Shown: positions 6,464 through 12,035, numbered from the stretch's first letter. The stretch: DNA of 12,399 bases from Clostridia bacterium (GCA_017935825.1 JAGBGW010000167.1:1-12399), one strand, 5' to 3'. Translations and numbers: made by a program. The notes: generated from the letters alone by a model not told the origin.

Positions 6464-7144
6464 TTAGGTTGTTTTGGACAGCTTCAATATCAAGTCAATG
6501 ATATCTTTGCAGTTTTGGTTATGGATACGGATGCGCTCGATGGCCAAGGCTTCGTCGCCTGCAAGAAGCGCCTCCAGTATACGCTGATGTTCACGCACGC
6601 CTTCCAAGGTACGCTCGCGGCTTTGCTTGCCGTAGAGGTAGGTTGCGTAGGCGTGGGAGTGGAGCCCCTGATGGATCTCCACCATTTTGGGGTTGCCACT
6701 CAATCGAAGGTAGCTTTCGTGGAACTCCTGATCCAGTTTGTACGCCGTGTAGTACTGGGTCATGTCCGACACGTTTTCCGCGTAGGAAAAGTGCTTGTCG
6801 ATGTTCTCGCGCAGCTGATCGGCAAGGGAAGGGTCGCCTGCCAGCGCTGCGATGGCGTGGGGGACACAGAAGGTCTCCAGCATCAAACGCACTTCCAGAA
6901 TGTCCTCGATCTGAGAACGAGTGAAGGTGCGCACCTTCATGCCCCGATTGGGGATGCTTTCCACAAGACCCTCTGCCACAAGGCGGTTCAGCGCCTGCTT
7001 GATGGGGGTTTCGGAGAACTGATAGCGATCCACCAGCTCACGGATCTTGATCCTGGCACCCTGTGCCAAGCGCCCCATGGCGATATCTTCGCGAATATTC
7101 AGATATGCGGCCTCAACAAGCGAGGCGGCGTTGGCTTTTTCCAT
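6464..7144 (-). CDS. GntR-family transcriptional regulator, FadR/FCD subfamily
   Basis: The 226-residue protein has an N-terminal winged helix (about 9-73) with the GntR pattern KIRELVDRYQFSETPIKQAL and the wing IPNRGMKVR. The all-helical FCD effector domain (about 79-220) shows likely metal-site residues Asp138 and His142 in DQEFHE, His186 in REHQRIL and His208. FCD regulators typically sense organic or sugar acids, which fits the enzymes downstream. I prefer ATG at 7144 because GGGTGA lies at a workable distance; a GTG at 7153 has no ribosome binding site. As first gene of the operon, just after a promoter with an inverted repeat, it probably regulates itself and the pathway genes. The effector is unknown; gluconate, a ketogluconate, KDG or KDPG are candidates. 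Confidence 0.92.
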   Translation of the reverse strand: MEKANAASLVEAAYLNIREDIAMGRLAQGARIKIRELVDRYQFSETPIKQALNRLVAEGLVESIPNRGMKVRTFTRSQIEDILEVRLMLETFCVPHAIAALAGDPSLADQLRENIDKHFSYAENVSDMTQYYTAYKLDQEFHESYLRLSGNPKMVEIHQGLHSHAYATYLYGKQSRERTLEGVREHQRILEALLAGDEALAIERIRIHNQNCKDIIDLILKLSKTT

Positions 7145-7169
7145 TTTCTTCACCCAACTAAAGTATTTT

Positions 7170-7196
7170 AGATTTTATTTTTGAAAAATAAAATCT
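7170..7196. promoter_or_regulatory. Perfect 13-bp inverted repeat, candidate operator
   Basis: The arms AGATTTTATTTTT and AAAAATAAAATCT are perfect inverted copies around one central G. The repeat lies immediately downstream of the predicted transcription start (about 7197, minus strand) and before the ribosome binding site of the GntR gene. This is a good place for a repressor to act; an A/T-only RNA hairpin in the leader is the alternative. The dyad is too AT-rich to exclude chance fully, but 13 of 13 paired positions make that unlikely. Confidence 0.6.
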
Positions 7197-7203
7197 TTTC
7201 TCT

Positions 7204-7232
7204 ATTGTACGATGCATGTATGCCGATGTCAA
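7204..7232 (-). promoter_or_regulatory. SigA-type promoter of the sugar-acid operon
   Basis: On the minus strand TTGACA (7227-7232) and TACAAT (7204-7209) are separated by exactly 17 bp: a consensus -35 and a -10 with one difference. Transcription would start near 7197, leaving a leader of about 53 nt before the GntR start codon. The -10 region also contains the imperfect palindrome ATTGTACGAT (7204-7213), which resembles GTNNNAC-type half-sites bound by FadR-like regulators. Confidence 0.85.
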
Positions 7233-7293
7233 TCCATTCACAAAGATTTTTATCGATCATAAATGATTTTTTGGGAGGAAAGTACAAAACTGT

Positions 7294-7371
7294 GTAGGGG
7301 CAGGACTTGTCCTGCCCTAAAACGCAGGATAGAACGTAACCGTCGAAGGGCGAGGCAAGCCTCGCCCCTAC
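7294..7371. repeat. REPIN-like element 3
   Basis: The left REP starts GTAGGG and forms a hairpin GGGGCAGGAC/GTCCTGCCC (7294-7319). The right REP is GGGCGAGGC/GCCTCGCCC ending in CCTAC (7348-7371). The outer GTAGGG/CCCTAC borders match the copies next to the RAYT, but the stems are different. It opens a run of three such elements that fills the space between the operon promoter and the gene ending at 7774. Confidence 0.7.
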
Positions 7372-7398
7372 GGGGTGGGGATATAAATCCAACGCCAC

Positions 7399-7587
7399 CG
7401 TAGGGGGACGGAGGGGAGCGCCGCCAGTGGCGGATGCAGCGACCCGGAGGACGGTTAGCAAAAGGGAGAATTTCGACTGGCAAGGAGAAAGGCGACCATT
7501 TTGCAACCTGGAACGATGCCCACATCGACCCGTCGGCGATTGAATATGTACTGAGGTCTGCGGGGTGACGAGGGCGTCACCCCCTAC
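7399..7587. repeat. REP-bordered element 4 with about 150 bp of extra sequence
   Basis: The borders are GTAGGG at 7400 and a right REP hairpin GGGGTGACG/CGTCACCCC ending CCTAC (7560-7587). The left part contains GCGCCGCCAGTGGCGG and does not form the simple left REP hairpin. The interior (7434-7568) can be read as a 44-codon plus-strand frame with a protein-like end including DAHIDPSAIEYVL, possibly a decayed phage or mobile-element gene piece. I see no intact gene here. Confidence 0.5.
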
Positions 7588-7615
7588 GAGGTATGGATAT
7601 GAAACCCAACGCCAC

Positions 7616-7714
7616 CGTAGGAGCGACAATTGGTCGCCCGCAAAACGAATGATAAACCTCCAACGTTTGCGGAACGGGCATCGTGTGCCCTTTAGGGTAT
7701 GGCCCGTTCCCTAC
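7616..7714. repeat. REPIN-like element 5, with module in right loop
   Basis: The left REP is GTAGGAGCGAC with its pair GTCGCCCGC (7617-7641). The right REP starts GCGGAACGGGC at 7669 and ends GGCCCGTTCCCTAC at 7714. The loop of the right hairpin holds 19 extra bases compared with the otherwise identical REP at 9021-9047. The segment before this element and the one before element 4 share the text CAACGCCACCGTAGG, so these units stand in a tandem arrangement. Confidence 0.7.
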
Positions 7715-7736
7715 AGGGTATGATAAAAACAAACGC

Positions 7737-7768
7737 AAAAACGGACACACAAATTGTGTGTCCGTTTC
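7737..7768 (-). terminator. Rho-independent terminator
   Basis: The minus-strand stem ACGGACACACAA/TTGTGTGTCCGT is followed by a T-run (A-run 7737-7740 on the plus strand). It begins a few bases after the TAA stop of the URO-D-family gene at 7774. The stem end ACGGAC/GTCCGT is shared with other terminators in this window. Confidence 0.85.
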
Positions 7769-7773
7769 ATCAA

Positions 7774-8775
7774 TTACGGTTGCAATGTATTGATCGCCTC
7801 AACCATCCATTTGACATGCTGCGGATCGGTGTCGCGGGGGATCTCGCAGCCTGCGGAGATGATCAGCTTGGGGCAGATGCCTGCAAGCTTTTCCACTTCC
7901 GCGTAAATGGATTCGCGCGTACCGTTCAAAATAGCAACCGGGTCGGTGTTGCCGTTGATGGCGCAGCTTTCGGGCAGAATTTCCGCTGCCTTCTGCATCG
8001 ACACGGGGTGGTCGCAGTCCACGATGTCCGCGCCCACATTTGCAATGTGGCAAAGGCTCTGGGTCATGTTGCCGCAGATGTGCAGCTTGGCCTTTGCGCC
8101 TGCCTCATGCACCGCGTCAATGATGCGCTTTTGGTAGGGCATGACGAATTCACCGTACATGTCCGCGCCGATCAGGGAACTTGCCGCATCGCCGATGCCG
8201 ATCATGTCCGCGCCGCATGCGATCTGCTCCTTTGCAAAGGAGATCGCCTGCTGGGTGCAGATCTCAAGCAGCTCATGCATGGCTTCGGGCTCGTCGATCA
8301 GGTTGTACATTACTTCCGCCACGCTCATCAGGTCGCAGGCCTCGGCAAATGCACCTTCCACCCAGCCGATGACGGGAATGTCTCCCTTGGCACGCTCGGC
8401 AAGGTCTCTTACCGCAAGAAGGCGGTCTTCCATTCTCTGGCAGGACGTTGCAGGAATAACTTTCAGTGAAGCAATATCTTCCACGTCCGAAATCAACGGC
8501 ACGGGGGAGAAGGGCACGCCTTCTTCAGGCAAAGTCACCTTTGCGCCGAAACCTTCCGCCTCGCGCATGGGGTCGGACACCACGCAGTAGCAGTCGATGT
8601 CAAATGCCTCCTGACACCACAGCACACCTGCCACAAGCTTTTTATAATCGGACACAAATTCGCGATAGCTCACGCCCGTCTGCTTTGCCGCCAGCGCCAT
8701 GAAGATGTTCAGATTGGGTACGCGATCCACAGGCAGACCTGCCATACGGTTGTACAAACGTTCATAAGGGGTCAT
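7774..8775 (-). CDS. URO-D superfamily protein, MtaA/MtbA-like methyltransferase type
   Basis: The 333-residue protein has the uroporphyrinogen decarboxylase fold pattern throughout: the start TPYERLYNRMAGLPVDRVP, GWVEGAFAEACDLMS (137-151) and GADMIGIGDAASSLIG (188-203). True HemE is ruled out by context and motifs. Instead it has LHICGN (231-236) with His232 and Cys234, and SAGCEIP with Cys310. This is the His-x-Cys...Cys zinc set of the MtaA/MtbA group, which activate a thiol for methyl transfer from a corrinoid protein. The family is therefore well supported, but the substrate is unknown, and no corrinoid protein, MtaB-like or reactivase gene is seen nearby. The start ATG at 8775 follows AGGAGG. 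It appears to be a single-gene unit with its own promoter and terminator. Confidence 0.85.
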   Translation of the reverse strand: MTPYERLYNRMAGLPVDRVPNLNIFMALAAKQTGVSYREFVSDYKKLVAGVLWCQEAFDIDCYCVVSDPMREAEGFGAKVTLPEEGVPFSPVPLISDVEDIASLKVIPATSCQRMEDRLLAVRDLAERAKGDIPVIGWVEGAFAEACDLMSVAEVMYNLIDEPEAMHELLEICTQQAISFAKEQIACGADMIGIGDAASSLIGADMYGEFVMPYQKRIIDAVHEAGAKAKLHICGNMTQSLCHIANVGADIVDCDHPVSMQKAAEILPESCAINGNTDPVAILNGTRESIYAEVEKLAGICPKLIISAGCEIPRDTDPQHVKWMVEAINTLQP

Positions 8776-8828
8776 AAAACCGATCCTCCTATTAAATTAT
8801 GTAGAAATAACGAATACAAGCTGCACCC

Positions 8829-8864
8829 ATTATACCATATATAGGAAGTGCTTTGGTATGGTAT
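8829..8864 (-). promoter_or_regulatory. Extended -10 promoter with inverted repeat, URO-D-family gene
   Basis: On the minus strand TGGTATAAT (8829-8837) is a perfect extended -10. I see no good -35. The arms ATACCATA (8832-8839) and TATGGTAT (8857-8864) are an exact 8-bp inverted repeat with a 17-nt centre, and one arm overlaps the -10. Binding of a repressor there would block the promoter. The regulator is not identifiable. Confidence 0.6.
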
Positions 8865-8965
8865 CGTGAAATTTTTTGTTATGTGTGGGACGGTTCATCG
8901 TACACGCTTGCGCGTACACGCTAAACACGCCCGATCGATCTGGGCGGTGGATCAATATCAAACAC

Positions 8966-9047
8966 CGTAGGGACGGCGCTCCTGCGGCGTCCGCAAACGC
9001 AGGACAGAACGCAAACGTTTGCGGAACGGGCATGGCCCGTTCCCTAC
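8966..9047. repeat. REPIN element 6
   Basis: The left REP (8966-8993) is almost identical to the left REP of the RAYT-flanking copies, starting CGTAGGGACGGCG and ending GGCGTCCGC. The right REP, GCGGAACGGGC/GGCCCGTTCCCTAC (9021-9047), belongs to the GAACGGG subtype seen at 7669-7714. The spacer contains the dyad GCAAACGTTTGC. Confidence 0.78.
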
Positions 9048-9071
9048 AGGGTTATGATATAAATCCAACCT

Positions 9072-9172
9072 CGTAGGGATCGATGCCCTCATCGATCCGC
9101 AAACCTTTGGTGCAGCCCCAACGTATGCGGGGCGACGTAGGCGCACCCAAAGGGCACACGATCGCCCCCTAC
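9072..9172. repeat. REPIN element 7, with module in right REP
   Basis: The left REP is CGTAGGGATCGATG with its pair CATCGATCCGC (9072-9100). The right REP begins GCGGGGCGA and ends TCGCCCCCTAC (9172). Inside the right hairpin sits CCCAAAGGGCACACGAT, the reverse complement of the module found in the loop of element 5 apart from one base. Confidence 0.7.
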
Positions 9173-9186
9173 AATTAAAATGTAAA

Positions 9187-9217
9187 TAAAAACGGACGAT
9201 CAAACCCGACCGTCCGT
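9187..9217 (-). terminator. Rho-independent terminator
   Basis: On the minus strand ACGGACGGTC pairs with GATCGTCCGT (one wobble) and is followed by TTTTTATTT. It lies directly after the VanY-like gene that ends at 9224. It again carries the ACGGAC/GTCCGT stem base. Confidence 0.85.
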
Positions 9218-9223
9218 CTGTCT

Positions 9224-9952
9224 TCAGTTGTTCTTTTGTTCTTCTTCCGCAATTTCGGCGCGGATGTATGCGACGTATTCTTCCAGCGTCTCACCGCGCT
9301 TTTTGATCTGCTTTGCGGCGGTGGTACCAACGTATCGCCAGGTGCGTGCATCACCTCTTGGAATGAAACCATACTCATGGGCGTAGTCGACAAGCCAGTC
9401 GTAAAACTGGGATTGGGCAAACTCCGCCACATTCTCATCGCAGGTAAAGTCCACACAAAGCCCTAAACGATACTCGCTGTAGGCGGCGTGGGGTACATTT
9501 TCCTCTGCCAACTGATAGGCCTCCGTCACGGAAAAGCCCGATTGACGAAGCCGTCTTTGCTCTGCAAGGAAGTTCTCCTTCGCCTGATCGAACGTCTCAT
9601 ACCCCTGCGTAACGATGGGGGTATAGCCAAGCTCAGCGGCATCGGCGAGCATCTTGCAAAGCGCATCGTAAGCTCTTGCATCAAAGTACACGGTATCATG
9701 CGAAAACTCTTGCGGCAGTGCCAGTACCGTGACGGTAAAATCATCTGCAAGGGGCGCTTCCACAATTTTCATTTCCCAGGAATCGGGGTCGGGCAGTGTG
9801 CGGTTGGAGGGCAGCATCACAAGCACGCCCAGCAGTGCCAGAATCAAAACGGAAAATACCAGCAGTAAAATCACCACAAGGTTGCGCATATTTGCCGCGC
9901 GGCGCCTGCGGTAGGGCGTGCGCACGTAATCGTCTTTGGAAAACCAGGCCAT
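9224..9952 (-). CDS. Membrane-anchored VanY-like (peptidase M15B) protein with altered metal site
   Basis: The 242-residue protein has a basic N-terminus (RTPYRRRR), one strong membrane segment (about 24-48) and an extracytoplasmic domain, so it should be a type II membrane protein facing the wall. The domain matches the D,D-carboxypeptidase VanY/M15B fold: YTPIVTQGYETFDQAKENF (110-128), YSEYRLGLCVDFT (158-170), HEYGFIPRGDARTWRYVG (192-209). In active enzymes the second motif is S-E-H-x-x-G-x-x-x-D and the last is E-P-W-H-x-R-Y-V. Here Tyr161 replaces the first zinc His and Thr204 the last; Asp168 is kept. The loop before WRYVG is also shortened. A non-catalytic wall-binding role is therefore likely, although His155 might substitute. 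The start ATG at 9952 follows AAAGGAG. It is divergent from the DnaD-like gene and has its own promoter and terminator. Confidence 0.8.
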   Translation of the reverse strand: MAWFSKDDYVRTPYRRRRAANMRNLVVILLLVFSVLILALLGVLVMLPSNRTLPDPDSWEMKIVEAPLADDFTVTVLALPQEFSHDTVYFDARAYDALCKMLADAAELGYTPIVTQGYETFDQAKENFLAEQRRLRQSGFSVTEAYQLAEENVPHAAYSEYRLGLCVDFTCDENVAEFAQSQFYDWLVDYAHEYGFIPRGDARTWRYVGTTAAKQIKKRGETLEEYVAYIRAEIAEEEQKNN

Positions 9953-9989
9953 GGCAATGCGCTCCTTTCACATCATCGTTGTGGAGGCT

Positions 9990-10019
9990 ATTATACCACA
10001 AATCCATGGATTTTTGTGG
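9990..10019 (-). promoter_or_regulatory. Extended -10 promoter with inverted repeat, VanY-like gene
   Basis: TGGTATAAT lies at 9990-9998 on the minus strand, 37 bp before the start codon. Immediately upstream is the dyad 9996-10019, with outer arms CCACAAA/TTTGTGG and the centre ATCCATGGAT. The downstream arm ends in the TGG of the extended -10, just as at the 8829-8864 promoter. No convincing -35 is visible. Confidence 0.6.
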
Positions 10020-10103
10020 ATCGTAACAAATTTCTCCGACAGCACACTTGGTGGACAGGTTGGAGCGTGGTAATGTGGGTACAAAAAAGGAGGAACCGTC
10101 TGT

Positions 10104-10898
10104 ATGTTGAAAGACAGTCGACCCGGTGTGATTTTATATCTGGAAGATTTCAATGCTGTAGAGGATTTAACCGACGCACAACTTGGTCAGCTTCTGCGCG
10201 CGTTGGTGGAATATGAGCAAACAGGTCAAAAGAAAAAGATCCAGGGTGAAGTGGGTATGGCATATGCTTTTATTACCCAGAAATTTGATATTGACCGTGA
10301 ACGATATACCCAAACAAAAAAAGCGAGAAGTAAAGCGGCAAAGGCACGCTGGGACAAGGCGGCAGACAGAGAAGCCGTTGCACAAGAAACCGAATCTACG
10401 CAGATTCATGACGACACTATGAAAAAAATGCAAATGCATGATTTGCATAGTGATGCAGTGCAAACGATGCAATATAAAGATAAAGATGAAAATGAAAATA
10501 TAAATATAAATGAAAACCAACATCAAAACGAAAATAAAACAGGTGCATCCGCATGCACCGAGCAGGTGACGGGTGGTGATGGTGGTATGACAAGAGAGTT
10601 TTTGAATCTGATGTCAAGGTATTGTGATCTGACAGGGGAGCGATACCAATTGGTTAGGGAGAACTTTGCATCACTCTGCAAACAATATAGTGAAGATTGG
10701 CTTTCCAAGGCGGTGGAATGTGCCGTAAAATCGGGCAATACATCCATCGCTTACATTCGCGGCATCCTGCGCAACTGGGCACAGGCTGGCCGCCCCGACG
10801 AGCGCGAGTTCCGCGATAAACCGCAGTATCACGACAATCCTGCCCTGAACTACTCTCAGCGCACCAACGATCTGGAAAATCTGTATATGGATCTGTAA
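10104..10898 (+). CDS. Phage-type DnaD-like replication protein
   Basis: The 264-residue protein has two folded parts and a loose linker. Residues 7-86 (GVILYLEDFNAVEDLTDAQLGQLLRALVEYE, then KKARSKAAKARW) resemble the N-terminal domain (DUF6291 type) common in phage and plasmid replication proteins of Bacillota. Residues about 100-160 are low-complexity and rich in Asp, Glu, Asn, Gln. Residues about 165-230 contain YIRGILRNWAQAG, the YIxxIL..W pattern of the DnaD/DnaB_2 domain, which acts in loading the replicative helicase. The start ATG at 10104 follows AAGGAGG. No other phage gene is nearby, so it is a stranded or solitary replication gene. The linker DNA is far richer in A+T than the neighbours and holds dyads and TGCA repeats. 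Confidence 0.8.
   Translation: MLKDSRPGVILYLEDFNAVEDLTDAQLGQLLRALVEYEQTGQKKKIQGEVGMAYAFITQKFDIDRERYTQTKKARSKAAKARWDKAADREAVAQETESTQIHDDTMKKMQMHDLHSDAVQTMQYKDKDENENININENQHQNENKTGASACTEQVTGGDGGMTREFLNLMSRYCDLTGERYQLVRENFASLCKQYSEDWLSKAVECAVKSGNTSIAYIRGILRNWAQAGRPDEREFRDKPQYHDNPALNYSQRTNDLENLYMDL
10392..10559. other. Candidate replication-origin-like region inside the DnaD-like gene
   Basis: Several dyads and short repeats cluster in the linker-coding DNA. They include GAATCT/AGATTC (10392-10407), the exact 8-bp arms ATGCAAAT/ATTTGCAT around five bases (10428-10448), and further TGCA-centred words ATGCAG, GTGCAAA and ATGCAA up to 10472. A strongly AT-rich stretch of about 70 bp (10471-10541) follows, and then the perfect arms GGTGCAT/ATGCACC (10542-10559). 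Iterons followed by an AT-rich unwinding region inside the initiator gene is the arrangement of lambda-type origins. The alternative is simple low-complexity coding drift. Confidence 0.35.
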
Positions 10899-10929
10899 CG
10901 ATGCAGGAAGGTATATACTTAAACGCTTG

Positions 10930-11023
10930 CGGACCGTGCAGGAGCACGGTCCCTACGATGGTGTTAGCTTTATCAAATCCGCACCGAAACCAATGTAGGG
11001 CGGGGGCTTGCTCCCGCCGCCCG
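10930..11023. repeat. Tail-to-tail REP pair (element 8)
   Basis: The first REP (10930-10956) runs CGGACCGTG...CACGGTCCCTAC, and the second (10995-11023) runs GTAGGGCGGGGGC...CCGCCCG. The GTAGGG ends face each other across a 38-bp spacer, the opposite of the head-to-head copies at 148 and 772. It fills most of the gap between the DnaD-like gene and the mutarotase-like gene. Confidence 0.7.
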
Positions 11024-11109
11024 TGCTGAATGATGGAAAGAAAATACCTGTATGGTCGCCCCGATCTGCCGCCCGCAAACGCGACAAAAACCCTCTTTAC
11101 GCACCGACG

Positions 11110-11137
11110 TTGTCTGTGTTACAGTAATGCCAATAAT
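11110..11137 (+). promoter_or_regulatory. Probable promoter of the mutarotase-like gene
   Basis: TTGTCT (11110-11115) and AATAAT (11132-11137) are separated by 16 bp, matching the consensus at 4 of 6 and 5 of 6 positions. Transcription would start about 25-30 bp before the start codon, just leaving room for the AGAAGG ribosome binding site. It also supports the short start at 11171. Confidence 0.5.
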
Positions 11138-11170
11138 TGCGAAAGAAAAACTGTGAAAGAAGGTACGGTC

Positions 11171-11776
11171 ATGGAACGGATTCCCTTTGTGCTGAAATGT
11201 AAGAGTGCCTCGGACGAAGCGATTTTGTCCGCGTGGGATAAGGCATTGCCTCTGCTCAAAGAATCGGGGGTAAAGAATTTCTCCGTCTGGGCGATCGAGG
11301 ATTTCCTCTTCTGCTACGGCGAGTACCCCGACGGCTTCTGCTTTGATCGCCTGGAGGAATTTCTGCCGCAGGGTGCAGAACTTTTCGCTGCGCCCAAAAC
11401 GCTTGCGCTGATGTACCACAATATCGGTGTGGTCAGAGAGGATAAATCCCTCATCCGTCACCGTGTCTTTGCAACGAAGCTCAAATCGGGCTGCGAGGAA
11501 GAATACAAGCGCCGCCACGATGTGCTTATCGAAGCACGGGGCGATGAAGTGGCAGAAGGTCCCGAAAGCAACTTCACCATCTGGCTTGCCAATGGCTACA
11601 TTTTCGGCTACTGCGAGCTGGTGCGCGCCTTCGACCATGAACCCACCGAACAAGAACGCGCCGCCACCATCACCTGGGAGACCCGTCAGCTGGAGATCAT
11701 GGACTGGCTCACCGACGACGTGGACTGGATCACCGGCCAGCATCACGATCCCGTGCGCCTTGTTTGTAAAATGTGA
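11171..11776 (+). CDS. Tandem L-rhamnose-mutarotase-like (RhaM family) protein
   Basis: The 201-residue protein appears to be two copies of the dimeric alpha/beta-barrel fold used by RhaM. The C-terminal half is the clearer one: HRVFATKLKSGCEEEYKRRHDVL (97-119) with the Y-x-x-R-H signature, then SNFTIWLANGYIFGYCEL (133-150). RhaM equilibrates the alpha and beta anomers of L-rhamnose and is normally about 105 residues and dimeric. The N-terminal half (FVLKCKSASDEAILSAWDKAL, then GVKNFSVWAIEDFLFCYGEY) has the same spacing but lacks the R-H signature. No rhamnose or other sugar genes flank it, so the substrate is unknown. I chose ATG at 11171, preceded by AGAAGG; a longer frame open to 11030 would overlap the REP pair and promoter. 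No clear terminator follows. Confidence 0.75.
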   Translation: MERIPFVLKCKSASDEAILSAWDKALPLLKESGVKNFSVWAIEDFLFCYGEYPDGFCFDRLEEFLPQGAELFAAPKTLALMYHNIGVVREDKSLIRHRVFATKLKSGCEEEYKRRHDVLIEARGDEVAEGPESNFTIWLANGYIFGYCELVRAFDHEPTEQERAATITWETRQLEIMDWLTDDVDWITGQHHDPVRLVCKM

Positions 11777-11841
11777 AGATAAACTTTGCCGACTGCGAAG
11801 GATTGATTTCTATCAAGCATATCATTTATCCATGCGTTTTT

Positions 11842-11933
11842 CGGACGCCGCAGGAGCGACGTCCCTACAGTATGAATCAAACGTTTGGTTGACATCTAAC
11901 GTATCCGTAGGGACGCCCGTCCTCGGGCGTCCG
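11842..11933. repeat. Tail-to-tail REP pair (element 9)
   Basis: CGGACGCCG...GACGTCCCTAC (11842-11868) is separated by 37 bp from CGTAGGGACGCCC...GGGCGTCCG (11906-11933). The stems are nearly those of the REPs flanking the RAYT, but with the two REPs in exchanged order. This suits an element read from the junction between two neighbouring REPINs. Confidence 0.78.
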
Positions 11934-12035
11934 TGCCTGTTGACCGACCTGCTTTGCGGACATGCGCTGCATAACACAAAACCACATAAACCCTTCCCAC
12001 CGCACAAAACGCCTGAAATTGGGCACTTTGCGTGG

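Noticed and set aside
7168..7629. Minus-strand frame of 153 codons across the REP cluster
   Set aside because: It translates REP hairpins and a spacer and would include the operon promoter; the text is typical of translated palindromic repeats.
8890..8960. Direct repeat CGTACACGC and hairpin GCCC...GGGC between the URO-D-family promoter and REPIN 6
   Set aside because: Two 9-nt copies and a 4-bp stem are too little to call a separate element; may be a worn REP.
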